DNA from: Pseudomonas azadiae
GTDB taxonomy: Bacteria; Pseudomonadota; Gammaproteobacteria; Pseudomonadales; Pseudomonadaceae
NCBI RefSeq assembly: GCF_019145355.1
Contig: NZ_JAHSTY010000002.1
Location: forward strand, 2,046,001 to 2,110,000
DNA length: 64,000 bases
Reading direction: 5' to 3'
Of this stretch, positions 20,400 through 28,533 are shown one piece after another. Position numbers and translations under genes: made by a program. Position 1 is the first letter of the stretch. Every line of letters starts with the position of its first letter. A model generated the notes under the pieces. That model was not told the DNA's origin. It saw only the letters and a program-made list of their open reading frames with translations, and ran no database searches.

Positions 20400-21284
20400 C
20401 TAACCGTTGATCAACGAAACGTGTGCGCCCACCCCGGCGCGCACGCCCTCGGCCACAGCCAGCGCGACGGAGCCGGCGGCGAGGGAAGTATCGCCACAGG
20501 CAAACACGCCGGGCACGGAGGTCTGGCGCATGTCATCGGTGTGCAGATAAGCGCCGGTGGGCCCGTCGGCCAGCGCGCAGCCCAGTTGCTCGGCCAATGG
20601 GCTGATGCGGGTGCGGGACATGGTGAAGATACCGTCGAGGTTGAACACCCGGCCATCGTCCAATTCCAGGTCGACGCGCTCACCGCTGATGCGCCGTACG
20701 GCACCGCTTTGCACGCTCACGCCACGTCGGTCCAACTGCGCCTGTTGCTCGGTATCGGGTATGAACACGCCATTGGTGAACAACGTGGTGGTGCCCCAGT
20801 CCGGCAGCATCAATGCGTGGTGCATGGCCAGGGATGACGTCGCCAGGACCCCGATGCGGCCACTGTCCAGCTCGTAGCCGTGGCAGTACGGGCAATGGAA
20901 CACCCGCTTGCCCCAACGCTCCTTGAGGCCGTCGATGGCCGGCAAGTCGTCGACCACACCCGTGGCGAGAATCAAGCGCTTGCCCTGCAACGTCCCGTTA
21001 TGTTCGGTGCGAACGCTGAAACCCGGCGCCTGTTCAGCCGTCTGCACGACGCTGTCTTGCAACCAGGTGACCGTTGGATATTCCATCAGTTGGCTACGCC
21101 CTGCTGCGGCGATAATCTCCGGCGCCTGGCCGTCCTGGCCAAGAAAGCCGTGGGACGTAGCCGCAAAGCGGTTGCGCCGCTGCCCCGCATCGATCACCAG
21201 CACCTGGCGTCGCGCCCGTGCCAATTGCAGGCCAGCCGACAGGCCGGCGTAGCTGCCGCCCACGATAATCACGTCGTACATCAT
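20400..21284 (-). CDS. Thioredoxin-reductase-like FAD/NAD(P) oxidoreductase with CPYC
   Basis: The 294-residue protein has the FAD-binding GGSYAGLSAGLQLARARR near residue 9, a NAD(P) domain with ATGVVDDLPAIDG, and the redox pair C131-P-Y-C134 followed by HGYE. The FACGDTS motif near the C-terminus closes the FAD site. Length and motifs place it in the short TrxR-like group that includes fungal dithiol oxidases such as GliT, as well as bacterial relatives of unknown substrate. It is divergent from an Rrf2 regulator that probably controls it. Confidence 0.88.
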   Translation of the reverse strand: MMYDVIIVGGSYAGLSAGLQLARARRQVLVIDAGQRRNRFAATSHGFLGQDGQAPEIIAAAGRSQLMEYPTVTWLQDSVVQTAEQAPGFSVRTEHNGTLQGKRLILATGVVDDLPAIDGLKERWGKRVFHCPYCHGYELDSGRIGVLATSSLAMHHALMLPDWGTTTLFTNGVFIPDTEQQAQLDRRGVSVQSGAVRRISGERVDLELDDGRVFNLDGIFTMSRTRISPLAEQLGCALADGPTGAYLHTDDMRQTSVPGVFACGDTSLAAGSVALAVAEGVRAGVGAHVSLING

Positions 21285-21424
21285 GAGAATGACCCCTGCT
21301 GTGTGCCCCCGGTTGTCCGAGCGCCTTCACGACACACCATAAGTTACATAAAAATACCCCGTCAAGGCTCTCGCAACTTTTCGGGTTACGAAGGATACTT
21401 TCGAGCGAATCAATCAGAGGCCCA

Positions 21425-21865
21425 ATGATGAGAAACGACACGCGCCTTTCGCGCATGCTCCATGTGCTGATCCATATGGGTCGCCACGAAGAACGCGCGA
21501 CGTCCGAGACCATCGCGCAGATGCTCGGCACCAACCCGGTGGTAGTGCGGCGCACGCTCGGGCTGCTCAAGGAGAAAGGTTACGTACGCTCGGAAAAGGG
21601 CCATCAAGGCGGTTGGCGCCTGGGCAAACCGTTGAGTGAAATCACCTTGCTGGAAATTCACAACGCGCTGGGCACGCCCTCGATATTCGCCATCGGCCTG
21701 TCCACCGACCACCCGCAGTGCCTGGTGGAGCAGGCGGTGAACGCCGCGCTCACGGATGCGTTCGAGCAAGCCCAGACGCTGCTGCTGGAGCGCCTGGGCG
21801 AGGTCACGTTGGCACAGTTGGCCGAGGATTTTGACGAGCGCTATCGCGTCGCGATGCTGCCCTAG
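21425..21865 (+). CDS. Rrf2 family transcriptional regulator
   Basis: The 146-residue protein has the Rrf2 winged HTH (ATSETIAQMLGTNPVVVRRTLGLLKEKG and the wing GHQGGWRLGKP). It lacks the three-cysteine cluster that binds Fe-S in IscR and NsrR; only C99 is present, as in the YwnA-like group that responds to thiol modification. AGAGG lies just upstream of the ATG at 21425. The 140-base divergent spacer with the TrxR-like gene is the likely operator region. Its 3' end overlaps the RNase T2 gene by 4 bases. Confidence 0.88.
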   Translation: MMRNDTRLSRMLHVLIHMGRHEERATSETIAQMLGTNPVVVRRTLGLLKEKGYVRSEKGHQGGWRLGKPLSEITLLEIHNALGTPSIFAIGLSTDHPQCLVEQAVNAALTDAFEQAQTLLLERLGEVTLAQLAEDFDERYRVAMLP

Positions 21866-22491
21866 CGTTGCGCGGGAATGCGGATATCGCCGTCACGGCA
21901 CTGGGTTTTCACGCTGCGCGGGCAGCCGGCGAACGCCAGGTCCTTGGTCAGGCATACGCGCACTTCCGACAGCACCTTGCCTTTGCAGATCACCGCCAGG
22001 CCATGATTGCCCATGCGCGGGTTGCTCTCGCGGAACAACGCCTCTATCTCATGGGCTGGCAACGAGGGCGGCGTGTTGAACGGCTGCAGTTGCTGCGGAA
22101 TGTTCACGACACCGAGCGCCTCGTCGGTTTTTTCCAGGTAGTCCGACGGCTCCAGGCCACTGCAGGTGCCATGCTTGGCCCATTCGTGCCTGAGCAGCGA
22201 ACGGGTCGGGAACAGTGCAGCGCCTTTTTCGATGTCTTCGCGGCTTAACCGCGACTGCGGCGAGCACGAAGCCGGCCACCCTCCCCGCGCGTATTGCGGC
22301 CACAAGCCGTGCAAGACAAAGCCGTAGCCCTTGCCCGAACACTGCTCATTGTCCGGATGAGTCAGGCAGAACGTCGGTGACCATGACAACGACAACACGT
22401 AAAAATCGAATTCCCCAGGCGTGCCTTGGCTGCGCGCAGCTGCCATTGCGCTGGTGGCCAGCATCAGCCACAACGCTATCGAGTATTTCAT
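21862..22491 (-). CDS. Periplasmic ribonuclease, T2 family
   Basis: The 209-residue protein has a signal peptide (about residues 1-18), both T2 active-site segments, VLHGLWPQY with H61 and RHEWAKHGTC with H102, E103 and H107, and eight or so cysteines for disulfides. It degrades RNA to nucleotides through 2',3'-cyclic intermediates in the periplasm, like E. coli Rna. AAGGA precedes the ATG. The stop overlaps the convergent Rrf2 stop. Confidence 0.94.
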   Translation of the reverse strand: MKYSIALWLMLATSAMAAARSQGTPGEFDFYVLSLSWSPTFCLTHPDNEQCSGKGYGFVLHGLWPQYARGGWPASCSPQSRLSREDIEKGAALFPTRSLLRHEWAKHGTCSGLEPSDYLEKTDEALGVVNIPQQLQPFNTPPSLPAHEIEALFRESNPRMGNHGLAVICKGKVLSEVRVCLTKDLAFAGCPRSVKTQCRDGDIRIPAQR

Positions 22492-22519
22492 CCGTCTGTT
22501 CCTTGGGAAAACAGAAATC

Positions 22520-23509
22520 CTATCGCGGTTGCCCGGGATGATTGGGGTTACGTTGTAGCACCTTGTCCAGGATCCGATCGGTCTTCAACGCTTCGATCGC
22601 CAGTGACGGATGCTCGGCTTCACCACGGATATGCGCGTTCATCGCCAACACGTGGTGCCACTGGATATGCGCATGGCACGGTACGTCCAGCACTTCGTTG
22701 GTCTCACCCTCAAGGCGCAGGGGCTGGTCCTCGAATACCGAAAATTGGATGCGCCCGCGGCTGCCGATCAATTCGACCAGGTCTTCACGGCGATCCGCGA
22801 CAAAGTTCCAGCAGCCCATGCCCATTGCGCCCGAACTGAAGGTCCAGCATGCCGTCACGGCATCCTCGGCCGCATAGCGCCCAGCCTGGCGCGCGGTGAA
22901 GCCTGAGACTTCGATGATATCCCCGGCCAGGTACTGGAACAGGTCAAAACCATGGCTGGCCAGGTCGGCAAAGTAACCGCCACCGGCAATGGTCGGGTCC
23001 GTACGCCAGTTGGCGGCACTGGCGTCATCGGCGCCAGGCGGCTTGCACAGGGTCCACGTCAGGTGGCGCAGTTCACCGATGCGCCCTTCCCGCAGCCAGT
23101 CGCGCACCTGCTGGAAGCGCGGCAGCGAACGGCGGTAATAGGAGACAAACAGATGCAGCCCGGCGCGCTCGAAGGTGCGCTGCATCAATGCGCTCTGCTC
23201 GGCATTCAGCGACATGGGCTTCTCGACGCAGCAATGCTTGCCGGCCGCGGCCACCATCAGGCTGTATTCAAGGTGACTGTCAGGCGGCGTGGCGATGTAC
23301 ACGGCGTCCACTTCGGGGTCGTTGATCAGGGCTTGAGCGTCGGTGTAGAAGCGGGCGATGCCGTGGCGTGCTGCATAGTCACGCACCGCGGCCTCGCGAC
23401 GCCCCATCACCGCCACCAGTGCAGAACCTGGCGCTTTATAGAAAGCCGGTCCACTCTTCACTTCAGTGACACTGCCACAGCCGATCATGCCCCAGCGTAC
23501 GGTGCTCAT
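22520..23509 (-). CDS. Gfo/Idh/MocA family oxidoreductase
   Basis: The 329-residue protein has an N-terminal Rossmann fold (MIGCGSVTEVKSGPAF), the conserved CVEKPMSLN that supplies the catalytic-site lysine, and a C-terminal beta-sheet domain with GGGYFADLASHGFDLFQYL. GAGGAG precedes the start. The family oxidises or reduces sugars, inositols and related compounds with NAD(P). It is 28 bases upstream of the RNase gene on the same strand, so the two may be cotranscribed. Substrate unknown. Confidence 0.88.
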   Translation of the reverse strand: MSTVRWGMIGCGSVTEVKSGPAFYKAPGSALVAVMGRREAAVRDYAARHGIARFYTDAQALINDPEVDAVYIATPPDSHLEYSLMVAAAGKHCCVEKPMSLNAEQSALMQRTFERAGLHLFVSYYRRSLPRFQQVRDWLREGRIGELRHLTWTLCKPPGADDASAANWRTDPTIAGGGYFADLASHGFDLFQYLAGDIIEVSGFTARQAGRYAAEDAVTACWTFSSGAMGMGCWNFVADRREDLVELIGSRGRIQFSVFEDQPLRLEGETNEVLDVPCHAHIQWHHVLAMNAHIRGEAEHPSLAIEALKTDRILDKVLQRNPNHPGQPR

Positions 23510-23636
23510 CTGCTCTCCTCGTCCTTTTTAGTCAAGCGGGCAGTATCCACATCCCCGCCGGTCAGCGCCATAAGCAGTTAGCATGACAATTGCATTACAC
23601 TTTTATGACATTCATCCCGCTGCGGGGGCACAGACG

Positions 23637-23999
23637 ATGAAAATACGCGCAACGGTCATCTGCGAGCACGAAGGCAATATCCTCTTCGTGCGCAAAGCCA
23701 GATCGAAATGGGCCTTGCCCGGAGGCAAGGTCGAACGCAACGAACGCCCGGTCGGCGCCGCTGAGCGCGAGCTGGAAGAAGAAACCGGATTGAACGTGGA
23801 CGGCTTGCTCTATCTGCAAGAGTTGAAGGCCCGTGACACTGTTCACCACGTCTTCGAAGCGTCAGTGGTGAACATCGCCGAAGCAAAACCCTGCAATGAA
23901 ATAACCGATTGCCAGTGGCATCCGTATGGCGCCATTGATGAACTGGATACCACGGATGCTACCCGGCACATTGTTAAGTCATTTGTGCGTCGGCTGTAG
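23637..23999 (+). CDS. Nudix hydrolase
   Basis: The frame opens at 23583, but MKIRATVICEHEGNILFVRK beginning at 23637 is the natural Nudix start. The Nudix box is perfect: G-x5-E-x7-REL-x-EE-x-GL, beginning at GGKVERNERP. The 120-residue size fits a small MutT-like hydrolase of nucleoside diphosphate derivatives. It stands alone and is divergent from the Gfo/Idh gene. Substrate not predictable. Confidence 0.88.
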   Translation: MKIRATVICEHEGNILFVRKARSKWALPGGKVERNERPVGAAERELEEETGLNVDGLLYLQELKARDTVHHVFEASVVNIAEAKPCNEITDCQWHPYGAIDELDTTDATRHIVKSFVRRL

Positions 24000-24321
24000 T
24001 TTCTGCGCTCTGCCTGAGCGGCATTCAGCAAGCGGTTCTGTAAATTCCAGGCAAAAAAAATCCCAAGTAGCTGATGGAAACTTGGGATTTAAAAATGCAT
24101 AAACCGTGGGAGGTGAACGCCCGGTCATAATAACGATAGAAAAAAGGCGTAACAAGATTATTTTAAACCCTTTCGTCGGATTAAAAGCGCCGTAAGTCAT
24201 TCAATAACCACATGTTTTTTAAGGTCGCGAGTCAGACGAGTGCCACTTTTTGGTGCAACTACCGCCGATACTCCCGCTTATAAACACGGCTGTTAGATCA
24301 AGCACAGACCACACTTTATAC
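24000..24321. other. AT-rich intergenic region, no gene found
   Basis: About 320 bases between the Nudix and GNAT genes, with lower GC than the flanks. The open frame from 24200 to 23979 on the minus strand has no ribosome-binding site and ends inside the Nudix gene, so I do not call it. The only structured element is the hairpin at 24052-24090. Confidence 0.6.
24052..24090 (-). terminator. Rho-independent terminator read leftward
   Basis: An 11-bp perfect stem, AAATCCCAAGT/ACTTGGGATTT (24058-24068 and 24080-24090), is followed on the minus strand by eight T. The orientation fits transcripts coming from the GNAT gene, whose stop is 230 bases away, or from an unannotated short RNA within 24090-24321. 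Confidence 0.7.
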
Positions 24322-24768
24322 CTACTGCGCCCTGCTCTTCTCGTAACGCACATCGTGCTCCTCGACCTTACCGACCCTGGTCCAGCCCAGCCGTTGGTAA
24401 AACCCGTTGGCGCGGATTTCGTCGCGACCATCGGTGATCAGGAACAGCCTGTCGTGGTGTCCAAACAACGCGGCTTCGGCCACTGCCATCAGTTGGCGGC
24501 CCAGTCCCAGGTTTTCATGAGTCGGCAACACGAACATCGCGAATACCTCGCCCTCGGCCAGGTTGACCATGGCAAAGGCGACAGGCCGACCGTCCACTTC
24601 GGCGAGCCATACGCAAGGCGCGTCACGAATACTGTCGGCGAGCACTTGCGGCGTGATGCCCAGCGCGGCCATCTGCTCGACACTCAAGTGGTTTTGCACC
24701 ACCGAGGTGCGGATGTGAAACAGCGTGTCGACATCGTCCTGTGTCGCCGCGCGAATGAGCGTTTGCAT
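24322..24768 (-). CDS. GNAT family N-acetyltransferase
   Basis: The ATG at 24768 has CGGAGG upstream and gives MQTLIRAATQDDVDTLFHIR, a typical GNAT opening; the frame's earlier ATG lacks support. The acetyl-CoA-binding loop HENLGLGRQLMAVAE, followed by NGFYQRLGW, identifies the fold in this 148-residue protein. Acceptor unknown. It is monocistronic. Confidence 0.85.
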   Translation of the reverse strand: MQTLIRAATQDDVDTLFHIRTSVVQNHLSVEQMAALGITPQVLADSIRDAPCVWLAEVDGRPVAFAMVNLAEGEVFAMFVLPTHENLGLGRQLMAVAEAALFGHHDRLFLITDGRDEIRANGFYQRLGWTRVGKVEEHDVRYEKSRAQ

Positions 24769-24900
24769 ACTGGCCTCCGTTGGAAGACGCAATTGTAGGT
24801 AACTACACACGCGGTGAATGTGGTGGATTTGTAAGCGCCTACAAGGTCGAACCATGTTGGACAGGCTTGCGCACATTTGCGCCGGCCGTTGCCCGTCAGG

Positions 24901-25230
24901 TCATTTACGCGCAACTTTATAGCGCACGCAATCTTGATAGAAACTCTGACGAATGGCCTCGGGCTTGAGCCGTGAGCGGCTGTCGTAGGTCTGTTCGGTA
25001 ATGCCCATGGCCATCATCCGCATCCAGGATTTGTTGAACTTGATCGTCTGGATCTTCTGCCGCGCGGCGTACAGCGACACCCCCGACAGTTTGAGTTCCT
25101 GGGCCCTGGCCGCGGTGCCGGCGCCCCAACTGCACATGTACTTGTCACCCTCGCGCAGCTCCCGTGCCTGCACGGCAGCCGCGCCGCCGGCCAGGGAGCA
25201 GGCGATCAGCATGATTCCAACGTTGCGCAT
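24901..25230 (-). CDS. Small secreted hypothetical protein (109 aa)
   Basis: The ATG at 25230 (MRNVGIMLIACSLAGGAAA) gives a clear signal peptide with cleavage near AVQA. The mature part has two cysteines (YMCSWGAG and FYQDCVRYK), which could form one disulfide. I do not recognise the family. TAGGG lies 8 bases before the start. Confidence 0.65.
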   Translation of the reverse strand: MRNVGIMLIACSLAGGAAAVQARELREGDKYMCSWGAGTAARAQELKLSGVSLYAARQKIQTIKFNKSWMRMMAMGITEQTYDSRSRLKPEAIRQSFYQDCVRYKVARK

Positions 25231-25322
25231 GTGTATCCCTACCCTAACCACCTGAAAATAAACGTGATTCTGGCGAGGATTTGGTTACAAAGGGGCCATT
25301 AAAATGCCTTATCGGTTGGCTG

Positions 25323-27809
25323 TCACCATTGGTAGGTGGCGCTGGCCTGTACGGTGCGCTGTGAGCCGTACCAGCACCATGAGTAGGAAAGGCACGAAGC
25401 CACATACTCTTTATTCGCCAGGTTGGTGGCGTTCAATGCCAGGCGCAGATTGTCCTGAGGGTTGGCAATGTTCGGGATGTCATAGTGCACCGCTGCATCG
25501 AACAGCGTGTAGCCCGGTACTTTCAAGGTGTTGGCCGGATCGCCCCAGGACGAACCGACATAACGTGCACCGGCACCCACGCCAAAACCTTTGAGCTGGC
25601 CGTCATGGAAGGTGTAGTCCGCCCAGGCCGAGGCGGTGTGACGAGGTAGACCATAGGTGGTGGTACCTTTGACCGGGATCGCCGGGCCTACGCCCCCATC
25701 GGTGATCGGCGCGTACTGCACCGTACTGTTGGACTTGCTCGCGCGGTTATCCAGGTAAGCGTAGGCCGCCGTGATGTCCAGGTTGTCGTTGAGGCTGGCC
25801 TTGCCTTCCAGCTCGAAGCCACGGGACTGTTGTTCGCCGTCCTGAATGTTGCAGCGGCCGCTGCCACACAGATGGGTCGGGTCCGGATCCAGGGTCGGTA
25901 CGTTGGTTTGGCGCAGGTCGAAAATGGCAGCCGTAATAAAGCTATTGCTGCCCGGCGGCTGGTACTTGATGCCGATCTCGTACTGCTTGCCTTCGGTCGG
26001 TTTGAACACCGAGCCGCCGTAACCTGTGCCCGACTGCGGGTTGAACGACTCCGCATAGCTGGCATAAGGCGCCAGGCCATTCTCGAACAGGTAGACCAAC
26101 CCTACACGGCCGGTAAACGCCTCGCTGTCCAGGGAAGATTTACTTTTGGCGCCGGTTTTGATGGTTTTGGTGGTGGCATCGGTACTCGCCCAATCATAGC
26201 GACCGCCGAGCAACAGCACCCACTTGTCCCACTTCATTTGTTCCTGCAAGTAGACCCCGGTCTGCTCGCTGCGCGAGGTGGCGTCAGTACTGAACGCCGG
26301 CGTCACCACGGGCGCACCGTAAACCGGATCGAAGATATCCAGGTTCGGTCCCTTGTCGTAACCCGCCTTGGTGTCGGTGCTGGTGTTTTGGTAATCGAGG
26401 CCCATCAACAGCGTGTGTTGCAAGGGCCCGGTGTCGAATTTGGCTTGTACCTGGTTGTCGAGGGTATAGGCATCCATGTCGACATCGGTGGCGATGGTCG
26501 AGCGGTTCGACGTGCGATAATCAGCCTGCAAGTTGCTGTTGTAGATGCTGCGGTAAATGCCCTCGGCACGCAGGTAACGTGCGTTCTGGCGTACGGTCCA
26601 GACATCGTTGAAGTGATGTTCGAAAGCGTAGCCGAGGGAGTAATACTCGCGGTCACTTTTCTCGAAATTCTTTTCGCCGTCGTAGAAATCCACATCAATC
26701 TTGCGCCCGGTCGGGCTATGCAACACCGACCCCCAGGCCGGCACCGAACCGTAGGACGCGCCCTTGGGGTCCTTCTGGAAATGCCCGAGCAAGGTCAGCG
26801 ACGTGGCGTCGTCCGGGCGCCAGGTGAAAGCGCTGGACAGCGACTGGCGGCGCGTCTCGGTGTGTTCCACCTGACCATCGGCATCGTCGAAAAGTCCAGC
26901 CACGCGGTAGGAATACACGCCCTGATCATCCAGCGGACCACTCAAGTCGAAGGTCGTACGTTTCTTGTTGAAGGTGCCGTATTCCACGCCCACTTCATGA
27001 AACGGTGTGTCCAGCGGGCGCTTGGTGACCATATTGATCACCCCGCTAGGCGTGCCCTGGCCGTACAGCACCGAGGCCGGGCCGCGCAGCACTTCGACAC
27101 GCTCCAGGTCAAACGCATCCTTTTGAGGCAAGGCGTCACGGCTTGATGGCATGCGCAGGCCGTCAAGGTAGGTGGCGGGGGAGAAACCCCGGATGGTCAG
27201 TTGGTCAAGCCGCGACGCGGTGGCGCCACGGGTCTCCGGGACCACGGCGGCGCTGTAGCGCAGGATCTGGTTGAGGCTCTCGGCGTTCTGTGCGCGCATC
27301 TGGTCTTTGGTGACGATCGAGATCGACTGCGGAGTTTCGATCAGCGCGGTGTCGGTCTTGGTGCCCGACAAGCTGCGCGTGGCCACATAACCGGACACCG
27401 GCCCGGTCGGGCTCTCGGCCTGGTACGCGCCGCTGATGGTGGTGGCCTGCAGTTCCATCGCCCCGCCGTTATCCGCAATGGCTTCCAGGCGATAGCGGTC
27501 GGTGGCGATCTTCAAGGCTTGCAGGCCGCTGCCGGCGAGCAATTGATTGAGTGCGGCCTCGGTGTCGTATTGCCCGTTCAAACCGTTGCTGCGCTTGCCC
27601 CGCGCCAGGCTTGCATCGAAGGCCAGCACCAGGCCCGCCTGTTCGGCCAGGCTATTGAGCGCCTGGCTCAGGTCACCGGCGGCAATCGAGAAACCGCGCA
27701 CGGTGCTCTCTTCAGCGAAGGAATTCTGAACAGCCAGCAACGGCACAGCGGCAAAAGCCATCGCCACAGACAAAGCCAGTGGATGCAAGGGACGAGCAAG
27801 GCGCGACAT
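25323..27809 (-). CDS. TonB-dependent siderophore receptor with STN signalling domain (FoxA/FiuA-like)
   Basis: The 828-residue outer-membrane receptor has a signal peptide to about residue 32. Next comes an STN (secretin/TonB short N-terminal) domain at about 36-105 (FSIAAGDLSQALNSLAEQAG), then the plug domain (ETPQSISIVTKDQMRAQNAESL, RVEVLRGPASVLYGQGTPSGVINMVTK read as separate strands) and a 22-strand barrel. It ends in an aromatic residue (YQW). A cysteine pair near the C-terminus (CLSYSWC) is typical of hydroxamate receptors of the FhuA/FoxA group. It imports a ferric siderophore, probably a hydroxamate. No FecI/FecR pair lies beside it. Confidence 0.9.
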   Translation of the reverse strand: MSRLARPLHPLALSVAMAFAAVPLLAVQNSFAEESTVRGFSIAAGDLSQALNSLAEQAGLVLAFDASLARGKRSNGLNGQYDTEAALNQLLAGSGLQALKIATDRYRLEAIADNGGAMELQATTISGAYQAESPTGPVSGYVATRSLSGTKTDTALIETPQSISIVTKDQMRAQNAESLNQILRYSAAVVPETRGATASRLDQLTIRGFSPATYLDGLRMPSSRDALPQKDAFDLERVEVLRGPASVLYGQGTPSGVINMVTKRPLDTPFHEVGVEYGTFNKKRTTFDLSGPLDDQGVYSYRVAGLFDDADGQVEHTETRRQSLSSAFTWRPDDATSLTLLGHFQKDPKGASYGSVPAWGSVLHSPTGRKIDVDFYDGEKNFEKSDREYYSLGYAFEHHFNDVWTVRQNARYLRAEGIYRSIYNSNLQADYRTSNRSTIATDVDMDAYTLDNQVQAKFDTGPLQHTLLMGLDYQNTSTDTKAGYDKGPNLDIFDPVYGAPVVTPAFSTDATSRSEQTGVYLQEQMKWDKWVLLLGGRYDWASTDATTKTIKTGAKSKSSLDSEAFTGRVGLVYLFENGLAPYASYAESFNPQSGTGYGGSVFKPTEGKQYEIGIKYQPPGSNSFITAAIFDLRQTNVPTLDPDPTHLCGSGRCNIQDGEQQSRGFELEGKASLNDNLDITAAYAYLDNRASKSNSTVQYAPITDGGVGPAIPVKGTTTYGLPRHTASAWADYTFHDGQLKGFGVGAGARYVGSSWGDPANTLKVPGYTLFDAAVHYDIPNIANPQDNLRLALNATNLANKEYVASCLSYSWCWYGSQRTVQASATYQW

Positions 27810-27871
27810 GGGAAATCCTGCGTAATAGGGGTTCTATTAACCATGACGGCCATGTCCGGAAATCGGGCAAG

Positions 27872-27890
27872 GATGAGAGCGATTTTTATT
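27872..27890 (-). promoter_or_regulatory. Candidate Fur box upstream of the siderophore receptor
   Basis: On the minus strand, AATAAAAATCGCTCTCATC agrees with AATGAGAATCATTCTCATT at 14 of 19 positions by my count. It lies 63-81 bases before the receptor start, a plausible operator position. The match is imperfect and was found by eye. Confidence 0.4.
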
Positions 27891-28062
27891 TGAGAGTGAT
27901 TGCTGCAATCAGCTTTGTCGCTTTTGTGTGTGGCTTTTCGGGTGGGTTTTTCGTGTTTTTTTCCCGTACGTAGTCGGCCCATTCTGAATTTATCAACCGT
28001 TCATCCAGCCGCTTTTTGCTGCGGCATGCTCCGACGCCTTGTCCCTCGTCGAGACGTCACGG

Positions 28063-28533
28063 ATGACCCACGCTGGCCACATTGCCCTTATCGAATTTGA
28101 GCTGGATGGCTTTCATCAGAGCCTGGAGGTTTATCGCCAGCAGATGAACGCCTGGTATTCCCGTGCGCTGGATTCGGTGAGTCATGGGTTGGATATGCCG
28201 TCGTTACTGGGGATGGACCGGGTGTTGCGGGCGGGGGATTCGCTGCGCTCCGTGAGTATTTCCGACTCTGAATTTTCCACCGTGGCCCAGTGTCCCGTGG
28301 GCGGTGAGCTGAAGATCCAGAGCCTGTTTGAATCGGTGTATGACGTGCCGATCGGCAACATCCCAGCTGAGGTGATCGGACTGGATGACGGCAGTTCCAC
28401 CCTGATCATGCTGGATGAACAGGGCAAAGGCTCGCACTACTGCGCGGCGGGCGGACGCTATCAGGTGCGGGTGCAGGGTGCAGTTTCCGAGGAGCAGGTG
28501 GACGCGCTGTTTTTGCCTCCTACGCCGGGCTGA
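28063..28533 (+). CDS. RHS locus N-terminal segment, separated by a frame break (156 aa)
   Basis: The ATG at 28063 begins MTHAGHIALIEFELDGF, and the ORF ends at TGA 28531-28533, overlapping the next ATG by one base. I recognise no enzyme domain, but the reading frame of the rhs gene directly before its ATG continues sensibly (F-A-S-Y-A-G-L-M-G-D-L). The first ORF approaches it as V-D-A-L-F at a T5 run (28510-28514). This suggests one ancestral polypeptide split by an indel of one or two T. It may now act as two coupled genes or as a slip-corrected one. Confidence 0.6.
   Translation: MTHAGHIALIEFELDGFHQSLEVYRQQMNAWYSRALDSVSHGLDMPSLLGMDRVLRAGDSLRSVSISDSEFSTVAQCPVGGELKIQSLFESVYDVPIGNIPAEVIGLDDGSSTLIMLDEQGKGSHYCAAGGRYQVRVQGAVSEEQVDALFLPPTPG

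Noticed and set aside
23979..24200. 73-codon minus-strand ORF with hydrophobic start
   Set aside because: Reads through the terminator hairpin at 24052-24090 and into the Nudix gene; no ribosome-binding site.
27900..28060. Possible type VI secretion adaptor upstream of rhs
   Set aside because: Checked for an EagR- or PAAR-like ORF; only short frames without start context are present.
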